Assembly: GCF_000300255.2 (NCBI RefSeq)
Contig: NC_020913.1
Coordinates: forward strand, 1,300,692-1,364,691
From: Candidatus Methanomethylophilus alvi Mx1201
GTDB taxonomy: Archaea; Thermoplasmatota; Thermoplasmata; Methanomassiliicoccales; Methanomethylophilaceae
Direction: 5' to 3'
Length of the DNA: 64,000 nucleotides
Shown here one piece after another: positions 42,033 to 51,325 of the stretch; the first letter of the stretch is position 1; the number at the start of each line of letters is the position of its first letter. The notes under the pieces were generated by a model. It saw only the letters and a program-made list of their open reading frames with translations, was not told the origin of the DNA and did not search any database. The position numbers and the translations under genes were made by a program.

Positions 42033-44179
42033 TCGACCGACCTTAACAATCTATCTTCCCATTCCCTGATCTTGGTCGGCTCGTCGAACCAATACTCCTC
42101 GAGAAGCGGGATGAGATCATGTACGACCATCGACCTGAGCGTCTTCTGGTCCACGGGTCCGCTGACCATCAGATAGCTATGCCCGATACAATACCCTCTG
42201 CCAAGAGAAGGGTCCGATTCGATGGCCGCATTCAGACTACGGACCGTCTCGACAAGCTTGTTCAGTTCTTTGCTTTTCTTCGACTCACAATATTCGATAA
42301 ATCCCTGCTGGGTCAATGCCGGCTCCAAGGTGAAGAACGAAAATCTGCGACGGAGGGCATAATCTATCATCGCCAGACTCCGATCCGCGGTATTCATCGT
42401 GCCGATGATATACAGGTTCTTGGGTATGGAGAACAACTCATCCTTGTACATCAGGCGGATGGATACCTTGCGTTTATCCGATTCGATGAGCATGAACAAC
42501 TCCCCGAAGATCTTGCTTATGTTTCCCCTGTTGATCTCGTCTATGATGAAGAAATAATCATTGTCCTCATCCGCTTCCGCCTTTTTACAGAATGAATAGA
42601 ACGGCCCGTCCTTGATCTCATAACCTTCGGATGTCGGACGATACCCCATGATGAAGTCCTCGTACCCATAGCTTTGATGGAATTGGACTGTCATGATGCG
42701 ATTAGGGTCTATTTCACCCATGAATGAGCATGCCAATCTCTTGGCGGCATAGGTCTTGCCAACACCTGGAGGGCCTTGGAGGATGATATTCTTCTTCATC
42801 CTCAGACGATCCACCAGATCGTCGTACATCTCTTCGTCCATGAATACATCGTTCAGAAAATCGCTCCTGGAGTACTCCTCGCATCCGACAACCTTCTCCT
42901 CTTCCTCATAGTCGTCCGTTTTATCATAAAGTGCATTCAATTTCTCAACATATCCGGTATATGCCGTGACATCCGTGAGGACCTTCGTTATCGCTTTTCC
43001 GGGATGGGGCCTAAGTCCATTGTTGGTCCAGCGCACCTTCCTGATATTGACATATCCGTCCGAACGGTTCGGATCATAGATGTAGTCCGATTCCACGATA
43101 CCTTTTCCGATGACCGCATCCGTTCCGTATTTCGCGAAGATCACATCCCCCAGCTGGATTTCGTGGACGAATTGCCATGTTTCCAAGGATGCCATCTTAT
43201 ACGACCTCCCATCATCCCTCGCTTCCATAAAGGCCTCCCGCATATCGCTTCTGGAACCGTATTCCCTCAGATCCCCGAGTTCCTCCCTTGATATGGCCAT
43301 GATGCCCTCTTTGTAGAATTCCTCCCATTTCAAGGACCCGTAACCGGGGGAATAGATCCAATAGTGGGTGACCCTTACACCCCCATCGCCGAGAACGCCT
43401 GTCTCCGCAACTTTCTCCGAACGGATCTGCTCGTTAACGGTCTCGGATGTGATGTATGCATCATATGAGATATCGGGAAGGGAGCCGTACTCCATCCCTC
43501 CGGTCCTGATGCCGTCAAGAAGCAGATCGCAGAATCTCAGATAGTCCTCCCCGCCGATCGCGGTTCCGAACTTCGACGGAACGATCTTCTTCGTTTCGAA
43601 GAACCATCTGTTACGACCGTCCAGACTTATGTACCTGTTGGGGCGGATCCAAAACAGCCCCATGGTCAAATTCCATTTGACTTTTCTCTGATTGACCGCC
43701 TTATCATAGAATTCGATCAATCTCCTACGGTCGTCGATAGAACCCGTACCCTCGTATGATATCGCGGATTCGAACAACTCCCACAAAGTATCCAGGTCTT
43801 CCTGCGTATGCTTTTCGATATCGTAGAACAAAGCGTTTATCGAGTTGAGAACCGGGATACCGTCAAAAGACGTCGGTTCGTCGACATTCGTTCCGAAGGC
43901 TCCTGACAGGGCGTGGATGATCTTTTTCCTAACCTGCGGAGTATTCGCCCTGTTGAATAAGGCCATCACGGAGAACGGATCGATATCCTTAGGGGTTTTG
44001 CCATCCGCGGTCAGTCTTGGAAGGTTGATGCCCGCCTCATCATAGGAACGGACTATTTTCTCTACAAGGTCTTCTCTGTTGTTCTTGAAATGCAGAAGCC
44101 CGTCGGCAAAATGTTTGTAGAATTCCGTCCAGTCGTAGTTCCCTTTATCGGCCATATCATCCTTCCGTTGGAATTCCAT
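42029..44179 (-). CDS. mcrB: McrB-type restriction GTPase with EVE-like reader domain
   Basis: 716 residues. Helical N-terminal region (1-250); then an EVE/PUA-like segment (THYWIYSPGYGSLKWEEF to GDVIFAKYGTDAVIGKG, about 270-375) that in such proteins reads modified bases; then the AAA+ motor. The motor has Walker A LQGPPGVGKTYAAKRL near 470, Walker B YFFIIDEINRGNISKIF, and the McrB GTP signature IGTMNTADRSLAMID. It should translocate or load modified DNA for McrC cleavage. The downstream mcrC is broken, so restriction activity is doubtful. Start may be ATG 44179 or the nearby MADKGNYD. Confidence 0.88.
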   Translation of the reverse strand: MEFQRKDDMADKGNYDWTEFYKHFADGLLHFKNNREDLVEKIVRSYDEAGINLPRLTADGKTPKDIDPFSVMALFNRANTPQVRKKIIHALSGAFGTNVDEPTSFDGIPVLNSINALFYDIEKHTQEDLDTLWELFESAISYEGTGSIDDRRRLIEFYDKAVNQRKVKWNLTMGLFWIRPNRYISLDGRNRWFFETKKIVPSKFGTAIGGEDYLRFCDLLLDGIRTGGMEYGSLPDISYDAYITSETVNEQIRSEKVAETGVLGDGGVRVTHYWIYSPGYGSLKWEEFYKEGIMAISREELGDLREYGSRSDMREAFMEARDDGRSYKMASLETWQFVHEIQLGDVIFAKYGTDAVIGKGIVESDYIYDPNRSDGYVNIRKVRWTNNGLRPHPGKAITKVLTDVTAYTGYVEKLNALYDKTDDYEEEEKVVGCEEYSRSDFLNDVFMDEEMYDDLVDRLRMKKNIILQGPPGVGKTYAAKRLACSFMGEIDPNRIMTVQFHQSYGYEDFIMGYRPTSEGYEIKDGPFYSFCKKAEADEDNDYFFIIDEINRGNISKIFGELFMLIESDKRKVSIRLMYKDELFSIPKNLYIIGTMNTADRSLAMIDYALRRRFSFFTLEPALTQQGFIEYCESKKSKELNKLVETVRSLNAAIESDPSLGRGYCIGHSYLMVSGPVDQKTLRSMVVHDLIPLLEEYWFDEPTKIREWEDRLLRSVE

Positions 44180-44444
44180 GACCGTCGGCCATATATTTCA
44201 GTTTAGCAAAGAAACTTTCAAGATCGATGCCCGACAGAGGCCGTAATGCATCTGAAACAATGATGCGAAACTCGGCATCTATAAACAAACATCATGCACG
44301 GTGCATAATACCCAGACCGTCGGATACATGGATCCATGGTGCTCTCGGGAATGCTTTTGGACGGACATGACATGTCGTGAATGGTGCTGATCTAGGACCG
44401 ATCGTCTCCATTTATACGATTCCGGATCGGCGGAAACCCCGGGA

Positions 44445-45764
44445 TCACTCCGACTTGTCGGTCAGATACTCCAGGAAATCCAGGGCCGGGTCGGTGAACG
44501 CCTCGTCCTCGGGGGTCACCTCCACCGACACCACCTCGCACAGGAAGGCCAGTATCGCCATGACCAATGCAATGAGGCACAGCGTCTGGTACTGCCCCAC
44601 CGTCCTCTCCGCGACCACGAACCCGCAGGTGGCCACGGCCAACGCTCCCCCTATGAACGTGAACGTGTGGAGGGAGGCGACGGATAGACCGGACATGGAC
44701 GCCGGGAACGCCTCCTTCACCTGTGCCACGGTGGATACCAGGAATCCCGAGAAGAAACCGAACAGGAAGTTGAGCACCCCCTGGAAGAGCATGCCTGATG
44801 CCACATCCTGACCGACCGTCGCCCACATGACCGCCCAGGCCAATGCATACCCCCCGGTGCCGATCAGGCACACGGTCTTCCTGGACCTTATGACCTTATC
44901 GGACAGCAGACCGCCTATGGGACATCCGACTATCGTACCCACCCCGATCAGGGTGACCATTATACTGGAACTGTGGAGGTCGTAGCCGTATACCGATATG
45001 TAGAACGACCCGGCCTGCGACGCCTGCCACATCATCATGGTCCCGAAGAAGAAGAACATGCTGAGTGCCAGAGGCCAGAACCTCATCCTGCCTCCGAAGA
45101 TCGTCCTGAGGGCCTCCATCGTACCGACCTTCTTCTCGGCCTCGTGGTCGACCTCGGGAAGACCTCTTTCGGCCGGACGGTCGCGGACGAAGAGCCAGCA
45201 CAGACAGGCGACCGCCACGGTGATGACCGCCAGGATCATGTAGGTGTCCCCGATGCCGAACAGGTCCACCATGAGGACCATGGGGGTCGCGGCCGCTATG
45301 GCCCCGATGTTCCCGATGAGGAGGATCACCCCGTTCATGGTGGCGAACTGGTCCCTCTTGAACCAAAGTGCCAGCACTTTCACCATGGGTATGAACACCA
45401 CCGCGGCGCCCAACCCTATGACGAACTTGCCGAGGACCATCAGGGAGAAGTTGTCCACATATGCGGAGACCGCACTGAGGACGGAACCGAGCGCTATGAG
45501 TGCGATGAAGACCGACGCCGCCTTCCTGGGACCGAAACGGTCCGTTATTATCCCGCTGGGTATCTGCATCAGGGTATACGCATAAAGATAGGAGGAGGCC
45601 AGGAGGGCCACGGATGTGGTACCCACCCCGTAATAATCCTCGAACGTATCCGACAGTGCTCCGCCGGTGGTGCGGTGCAGGTATACCATGAAATATGCCA
45701 GTGCCAATATTGCAAATGCGGCCCAGCCATAACGTGCGATGCGCTTACTCTCGTCTGCAGTCAT
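44445..45764 (-). CDS. MFS transporter
   Basis: 439 residues, 12 hydrophobic segments with the MFS loop motif GIITDRFGPRKAASV between helices 2 and 3 and the matching GLLSDKVIRSRKTV after helix 8. A short acidic C-terminal tail follows. It is transcribed divergently from the methyltransferase operon across about 300 bp, so it may import the methylated substrate of that operon or a related compound; this is inference from position. Substrate cannot be read from sequence. Confidence 0.88.
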   Translation of the reverse strand: MTADESKRIARYGWAAFAILALAYFMVYLHRTTGGALSDTFEDYYGVGTTSVALLASSYLYAYTLMQIPSGIITDRFGPRKAASVFIALIALGSVLSAVSAYVDNFSLMVLGKFVIGLGAAVVFIPMVKVLALWFKRDQFATMNGVILLIGNIGAIAAATPMVLMVDLFGIGDTYMILAVITVAVACLCWLFVRDRPAERGLPEVDHEAEKKVGTMEALRTIFGGRMRFWPLALSMFFFFGTMMMWQASQAGSFYISVYGYDLHSSSIMVTLIGVGTIVGCPIGGLLSDKVIRSRKTVCLIGTGGYALAWAVMWATVGQDVASGMLFQGVLNFLFGFFSGFLVSTVAQVKEAFPASMSGLSVASLHTFTFIGGALAVATCGFVVAERTVGQYQTLCLIALVMAILAFLCEVVSVEVTPEDEAFTDPALDFLEYLTDKSE

Positions 45765-46062
45765 GAGGGATCTTCCGATTAACAGCCTTGAAGTTTTGTC
45801 TTACCAATATTGACGACTGTAATAGTTGTAAGTGCGAACATGTTCAAAATTAAATCCACCTATATATTAATGATGTGTCCCATATAGGTTTTATTTTTAT
45901 ACTAATGGATAGAAAAATCCAATAACAACATCCAATCGGACAGACCATGGGAGACCGAATCCCCACAGGCCCTCCATGTTCGTAGTAGGTTTTAGGACAG
46001 ATAAAACCGATGTCAAATCAACTGTCGACATCCCGACGATGATGACAGGACGGAGGTAGAAG
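45765..46062. promoter_or_regulatory. Divergent promoter region, MFS and methyltransferase operon
   Basis: 298 bp, AT-rich in the centre. An inverted repeat CCTATAT (45859-45865) / ATATAGG (45882-45888) with 16-bp spacing overlaps TATA-like sequences on both strands, and TTTTATTTTTATACTAATGG follows toward the methyltransferase gene. It is a plausible operator controlling both transcripts. The first start codon of the plus-strand operon is preceded by GACGGAGGTAGAAG, a good Shine-Dalgarno. Confidence 0.45.
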
Positions 46063-47184
46063 ATGACTCAGGAAATGACACCTACGAGACGCGCACTCGC
46101 CGCCGTTCTCGGAGGAAGGACCGACTACGTACCGCCGGCCAACCCGTTGGCCCAGACAACCAAGGACCTCATGGAGTTCTGTGGGGCCACATGGCCCAAG
46201 GCCCACAGGGACCCGGTCATGATGGCCGACCTGGCGGCGGCACCGTACGAAGTGTGCGGCATAGAGGCGGCCAGACCGCAGTTCGACATATCGCTGGAGG
46301 CGGAGGTGCTCGGATGCAGGTTGGATTGGAACAAGCCGGACAGACCCCCGGTGACCGGTCCCGCCTACAAGGATCCGAAGGACATCTCGTGGGACGGTGG
46401 ATTCTACAAGAAGGGAAGGGCGGCGGTCGTCTTGGACGCGATAAAGATCCTCCGCGAGAGGTACTGCGGCGACCTTCCAATCATACCGGTGATAACGGCC
46501 CCGTTCACCGTGGCCGGGCACATAATGGGCGTCGAGAAGCTGGTGATGATGACGGTCACCGACCCGGAGAAGGCCCACGAGGCCATCGATGCGGCCACCG
46601 ATTTCTGCATAGAATACGGAAGACAGCAGGTGGCGGCAGGGGCGCACATCCTGTTCCCCGCCGATCCGTCGGCATCGGGGGACCTGATCTCCCCCGAGAC
46701 GTACAAGGAGTTCGTCCTCCCCTACCACAGGAAGTTCGCAAGGGCCGTCAGCGCCCCCAAGATACTGCACATGTGCGGACACACGGAGAAGCTTCTGAAG
46801 CACATAAGGGAGAGCGGCATGGACTGCTTCTCCTTCGACGCCCCGCCGGCATGGCTGGTCAGGGCCGAACTGGGGAACAGGATGCAGTGCCTGGGCAGTC
46901 TGGACGTCATCGACCTCATGCCCAACGGGACCCCCGAGCAGGTGTATGCCAGGACAGCGGAGTGCATCAGGGAGGGGGTGGATGTGGTAGGTACTGCATG
47001 CGACGTCTCCAACGGCACCCCGCTGGAGAACCTCAAGGCGTATGTCAGGGCATGCAGGGAGACCCCCATACCCGATCCGAACGAAGTGGAGGACTGCGTC
47101 CGCGCCATCGGTGCGGCGAGGGCCAAGATGCTGAGGTCCGGCAAGGTGGCCGAGGCCGCAGGGGAAGAAGGAGGTGTGTTCTGA
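46063..47184 (+). CDS. MtaA/CmuA-family cobamide:coenzyme M methyltransferase
   Basis: 373 residues, uroporphyrinogen decarboxylase-like fold. The zinc ligands expected for CoM activation are present: His236 and Cys238 in [12 protein letters not shown] and Cys313 in [17 protein letters not shown]. The family moves methyl groups from a corrinoid protein to coenzyme M (MtaA, MtbA) or from a substrate to a corrinoid. A strong Shine-Dalgarno precedes ATG 46063. The corrinoid protein gene overlaps its stop by 1 bp and the RamA activase follows. Which methyl donor is used is unknown. Confidence 0.85.
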   Translation: MTQEMTPTRRALAAVLGGRTDYVPPANPLAQTTKDLMEFCGATWPKAHRDPVMMADLAAAPYEVCGIEAARPQFDISLEAEVLGCRLDWNKPDRPPVTGPAYKDPKDISWDGGFYKKGRAAVVLDAIKILRERYCGDLPIIPVITAPFTVAGHIMGVEKLVMMTVTDPEKAHEAIDAATDFCIEYGRQQVAAGAHILFPADPSASGDLISPETYKEFVLPYHRKFARAVSAPKILHMCGHTEKLLKHIRESGMDCFSFDAPPAWLVRAELGNRMQCLGSLDVIDLMPNGTPEQVYARTAECIREGVDVVGTACDVSNGTPLENLKAYVRACRETPIPDPNEVEDCVRAIGAARAKMLRSGKVAEAAGEEGGVF

Positions 47185-48008
47185 TGCATATGGATCTGGT
47201 CATGGAACAGGTCCTGAGGATGCGCATGGAGGATCCGGTGCTCTACAGGAAGCTGATAGCCGAAGGAGAGGCGATAGAACTCGGATATCTGGGACTGGAG
47301 GATTCCCGGAACAGGGTGGATGCGGAGAAGCTGAAGAACGAGTACTTCCCGGAGGACCCGTCGTATGCCGCCGCGTCCCAGGGGGTGCTGGACGGGAAGA
47401 GGAAGGACGTGGAGACGGCCGTCCGGAAGCTCCTGGATTCCGGGAAGGACCCCGTGGACGTAGTCACCCACGCCCTCATGCCGGGGATACAGGTCCAATG
47501 CGAGATGTACGACCTGGGCAAGGCGTTCGTGCCGGAGATACTGATGTCCAACGACGCCATGCAGGCGGGCATCAAGATGTGCCAGATGAAGCAGGGGGAT
47601 GTCCCCAGCAAGGGGAATGTGGCGTCGTTCGTCGCCGAGGGGGACCTCCACGACATAGGCAAGAACATCTGTGCCGCCATCATGCGCGCCAACGGATATA
47701 ACGTCGTGGACCTCGGGAGGGACGTACCTGCGTCCAAGGTCCTGGAGGCCGTCAGAGAGAACGGCATCCAACTCGTCTGCGGGTCGACCCTGATGAGTAC
47801 GACCAAGAAGGGGCTGGTCGACACCGCCGGAATGCTGGAGACTGAGAAGACGGGGGTATCGGTGGCATGCGGCGGTGCGGCCGTGTCCAAGGCGTTCGTG
47901 GACACCTTCGGCAACGCCGTATACACCAAGACCCCGTTGGAGACGGTGCACGTGGCCACCGGAATATGCTCCGAGGACAAGAGGTGGACGGACTTCCGCA
48001 GGAAGTGA
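47184..48008 (+). CDS. Methyltransferase corrinoid protein (MtaC/MtbC-like)
   Basis: 274 residues. N-terminal helical cap domain (about 60-145) followed by the B12-binding Rossmann domain with the axial-ligand motif E-G-D-L-H-D-I-G-K-N (Asp154, His156, Gly159), then LVCGSTLMSTTKKG and VACGGAAVSKAF contacts. The extra N-terminal 60 residues exceed MtbC and resemble MtaC. It carries the methyl group between a substrate methyltransferase and the CoM methyltransferase. The start ATG 47184 shares its A with the upstream stop (TGATG). Confidence 0.9.
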   Translation: MHMDLVMEQVLRMRMEDPVLYRKLIAEGEAIELGYLGLEDSRNRVDAEKLKNEYFPEDPSYAAASQGVLDGKRKDVETAVRKLLDSGKDPVDVVTHALMPGIQVQCEMYDLGKAFVPEILMSNDAMQAGIKMCQMKQGDVPSKGNVASFVAEGDLHDIGKNICAAIMRANGYNVVDLGRDVPASKVLEAVRENGIQLVCGSTLMSTTKKGLVDTAGMLETEKTGVSVACGGAAVSKAFVDTFGNAVYTKTPLETVHVATGICSEDKRWTDFRRK

Positions 48009-48024
48009 ATCGGACGTCTGGAAC

Positions 48025-49644
48025 ATGTGCAGGGAACAGGCCATAGCCATCGATATCGGGACGAGCGGCATACGCGGACAGCTCCTGGACCTCGGATCCG
48101 GGAAGGTCGTGAGGACGTATGTCACCACCCGTAACCCGGTCCCGGGATCGAACGTCATGGACCACCTGTCCTTCGCGATAGAGCGGGGACCGGGACTGGC
48201 ACGCGGGATCCTGCTGGACGCCGTACACGGCCTGGTGGCCGGCCTCTCCCCGGAGAGGTTGGTCCGCATAGGCGTGTGCGGCAACCCGATACAGCTGTCG
48301 CTGTTCTCCGGGACGGAGGTCAGGGACCTGGCATACGCTGGGAAGAACATGCTGTCGTCCCAGAACGTGGGGGAGGTCGACCGCAGCGGACGCATAGTCC
48401 CGGGCGACACGATAGGTCTGGCACATGACATCGAGGTCGTCATCCCCCCTGCCGTAAGGCACGAGATAGGGGCGGATGCGCTCGCCATGATGCTGAAATC
48501 GGGCTTCCTGGACGACGACATGTGCATGGTCACCGACTACGGGACGAACGCGGAGATGGCCCTCAAGGTGGGGGACGACATATATTCCGGATCCGCGGCC
48601 GCGGGACCCGCCCTCGAAGGACAGCAGATATCGTCCGGCATGCTGGCGGGACCCGGGGCCCTCTGCGACCTGGTACGTACACCGAGGGGATGGAGGGCGA
48701 AGGTCCTGGACCGCGACCTCGTGGCCCGGGACGGGCCCCTCCTGAACCTCCGCAGCGGAATCTCCAGGGCCGAGGGCATGGTCCCGACGGGCATCACCGG
48801 CACCGGGGTCGTCGCCCTGGTCTATGCGGGGATGCAGGATGGGCGCATAGAACCCCCGGAGATACGCGGAGGTCCGATAGAGGTGTCCCGCAGGATACGC
48901 TTCGGGGAGGAGGACCTGAAGGAAGCGGGTAAGGCCATAGGGGCCATCCGTGCCGGGCATATGTCCCTGATCGCAGCCGCCGGAATAGACGGCGGAGACG
49001 TATCCGTCATGTACATGGCAGGCGCATCCGGAACGTACGTGGACCCCGTCAAGGCTCAGGCCGTCGGCATAGTCCCGGCCGGGGCCGGGAGACTGGTACA
49101 GGTGGGCAACACCTCTCTGGCCTTGGCCAAGGACCTCGCCTTGGACCCCGACATGATAAAGCCTCTCAACGACCTCCGCGGAAGACTCCTGACCAAGCAC
49201 ATCATGTTCGCGGAGGACGACATGTTCCGCAGCCTGTACGTCTGCGAACTGGCACATTGGACGGAAGGGATGTCGGAACGGCGTTATTCCAAGGCGGTCG
49301 AGGACCTAGGGATCGTACTCCCTTCCGGGCCGCCTTCCGGACCGACGGTCGAAAGGAGGGTCGTCCGCGACATAGACGATGTAGGCGAGGGCATGACCGT
49401 GGCCGACTGCGGGACGTCGATGCATGCGTCGTGGGAATGCTCCGGATGCATGACCTGCGTACGCTCCTGTCCGGAGGATGCCTTGGCCTTCGAGGACGGG
49501 ATGTTCCGCATCGATACAGGGAGATGCCTCGGTACGGCATGCTGCCGCTGTCAGGAAGGCTGCCCTGAAAAAATATTCGACCAGGGATCGTTCTCCCTGG
49601 GACGGGGACCCGGGATCAGTCACCCGGACCGGCCCTGTTGTTGA
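48025..49644 (+). CDS. ramA: RamA-type reductive corrinoid activase
   Basis: About 539 residues. The ASKHA-like ATPase body starts AIAIDIGTSGIRGQLLD and contains TDYGTNAEMALK near residue 173. The C-terminus carries two 4Fe-4S motifs: C-S-G-C-M-T-C-V-R-S-C-P, and a second set C-x4-C-x2-C-x3-C-P (with one extra Cys). RamA reduces inactive Co(II) corrinoid to Co(I) with ATP. It lies 16 bp after the corrinoid protein gene, completing a methyl-transfer operon. I start at ATG 48025; the longer frame to 47875 is antisense to nothing and lacks family match. Its end overlaps the convergent gene by 29 bp. Confidence 0.9.
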   Translation: MCREQAIAIDIGTSGIRGQLLDLGSGKVVRTYVTTRNPVPGSNVMDHLSFAIERGPGLARGILLDAVHGLVAGLSPERLVRIGVCGNPIQLSLFSGTEVRDLAYAGKNMLSSQNVGEVDRSGRIVPGDTIGLAHDIEVVIPPAVRHEIGADALAMMLKSGFLDDDMCMVTDYGTNAEMALKVGDDIYSGSAAAGPALEGQQISSGMLAGPGALCDLVRTPRGWRAKVLDRDLVARDGPLLNLRSGISRAEGMVPTGITGTGVVALVYAGMQDGRIEPPEIRGGPIEVSRRIRFGEEDLKEAGKAIGAIRAGHMSLIAAAGIDGGDVSVMYMAGASGTYVDPVKAQAVGIVPAGAGRLVQVGNTSLALAKDLALDPDMIKPLNDLRGRLLTKHIMFAEDDMFRSLYVCELAHWTEGMSERRYSKAVEDLGIVLPSGPPSGPTVERRVVRDIDDVGEGMTVADCGTSMHASWECSGCMTCVRSCPEDALAFEDGMFRIDTGRCLGTACCRCQEGCPEKIFDQGSFSLGRGPGISHPDRPCC

Positions 49645-51058
49645 GCATGTCCTGTTTCAGCTGCCAGAGCCTCTGGGACAGGTCCACGTAGTACTCCTGG
49701 GGATTGACGAACCTCTTGACCTCGTCCCACAGGGTGCCGATCTGCTCCTCGCAGTATCTCCTTATCTCCGGCAGGGATGGACTGTCATACACCCTCCTGC
49801 CGCCCTTGAAGACCTGCACCTGCAGCTCCTTGGCGATGAATCCGGACACCGTCTTCTTCTTCCAAGGCGCCTGCGGGTCGAAGAGGGTCAAAGGCACGGA
49901 GGGATCTACGGTCTCGTCCGCCAGACAGATCTGGTCGGCGATGGCCTTCCCGTCCCTGTCGAAGAGTCTGTAGACCTTCTTGAATCCCGGGGTGGTGATC
50001 TTGGCCGTGTTGTTGGAGATCTTGATCTTGGGGATTATCCTCCCCTCCCCGTCCTCGACGGCCGCCAATTTGTACACCCCTCCGAATACGGGGCTGCTGT
50101 GGGATGTGATCAGACGGTCCCCCACACCGAACGCGTCGATGCATGCTCCCTGGTCGATGAGGTCGCGGATGATGAATTCGTCAAGGGAGTTGGACGCCAC
50201 GATCCTGATGTCCTTCAGACCGGCGGCGTCCAGCATCTCCCTGGCCTTCCTGGTGAGGAACGCCAGGTCCCCGGAGTCGAGACGGATCCCTCCCTTCGTT
50301 ATCCCCGTGTCCTTGAAGGCCCTGATGGCGTTGGGGACCCCGCTCTCCAGGGCGTTGTAGGTGTCCACCAGGAGGACCGCGTTGGTGGGATAGAGCCTGC
50401 AGTACTCCACGAACGCGTCGTACTCGGTGTCGAACATCTGCACCCACGAGTGGGCCATGGTCCCGCTGGCGGGGATGCCGTAGACCTTGTCGGAGATCGT
50501 GCATGCGGTCCCGACACATCCTCCGATGTATGCGGCCCTCGCCCCCAGGATCGCCGCCTCGCTTCCCTGCGCCCTCCGGGAACCGAACTCCATGACCCCC
50601 CTGCCATCGGCGGCGCGCACGATACGGTTCGCCTTGGTGGCGATCAGACACTGATGGTTCAGGGTGAGGAGCAACAAGGTCTCCAGCATCTGCGCCTGGG
50701 CGGCCGGGGCCCTCACGGTGACGATCGGCTCCCCCGGGAATATCGGAGTGCCTTCGGGGACGGCGTAGACGTCCCCCGTGAATCTGAATCCGCGCAGATA
50801 GTCCAGGAACTTCTCCCCGAAGGTCCCTTTGGAACGGAAGAACTCTATGTCCGACTCGTCGAAACGCATGTTCTCTATGCGCTCGACGATCTGCTCCAGA
50901 CCGGCCATTATGGCGAAGCCGCCGTTGTCCGGCACGTTGCGGAAGAACATGTCGAAGTATACGATGCGGTCCGACAGACCCGCCTCCACGTAGCCGTTGG
51001 CCATCGTGTATTCGTAGTAGTCGCACAGGAGTGTCAGATTCGTTACGTCCTTCGACAT
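49616..51058 (-). CDS. pncB: Nicotinate phosphoribosyltransferase
   Basis: 480 residues. Opens with VTNLTLLCDYYEYTMANGY; PRPP and nicotinate sites are seen in VMEFGSRRAQGSEAAILGAR near 165 and in GIRLDSGDLAFLTRKAREML near 262, and the conserved GVGDRLITS follows. It makes nicotinate mononucleotide from nicotinate and PRPP, salvaging NAD. ATG 51058 is the first start with family match; the same frame stays open for a further 2.2 kb upstream only because it runs antisense to G/C-rich genes. Convergent with ramA. Confidence 0.92.
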   Translation of the reverse strand: MSKDVTNLTLLCDYYEYTMANGYVEAGLSDRIVYFDMFFRNVPDNGGFAIMAGLEQIVERIENMRFDESDIEFFRSKGTFGEKFLDYLRGFRFTGDVYAVPEGTPIFPGEPIVTVRAPAAQAQMLETLLLLTLNHQCLIATKANRIVRAADGRGVMEFGSRRAQGSEAAILGARAAYIGGCVGTACTISDKVYGIPASGTMAHSWVQMFDTEYDAFVEYCRLYPTNAVLLVDTYNALESGVPNAIRAFKDTGITKGGIRLDSGDLAFLTRKAREMLDAAGLKDIRIVASNSLDEFIIRDLIDQGACIDAFGVGDRLITSHSSPVFGGVYKLAAVEDGEGRIIPKIKISNNTAKITTPGFKKVYRLFDRDGKAIADQICLADETVDPSVPLTLFDPQAPWKKKTVSGFIAKELQVQVFKGGRRVYDSPSLPEIRRYCEEQIGTLWDEVKRFVNPQEYYVDLSQRLWQLKQDMLNNRAGPGD

Positions 51059-51325
51059 GGGATCAGTACCCTGCATTATCCCAGGCGGATAGATATTTAT
51101 TTGCACGGGTCCGGAGAACCCGATATCGTCCAGCGTAAAACCGCCGTCGGAGACGGGACGGGCCGCTCCGCCTTTATAATAAGGCACCTTCTTTCGGAAC
51201 AGGTTAACATCACCCTCCAAAGACGGCGGATTGAGACCATATTCGGTTGAAGTTAATATAAAAATATGACGTTTCGGCCTGTTCGGACATAGGGTTAAAA
51301 TATCGGGTCCCGTAAACTTCCCGCT

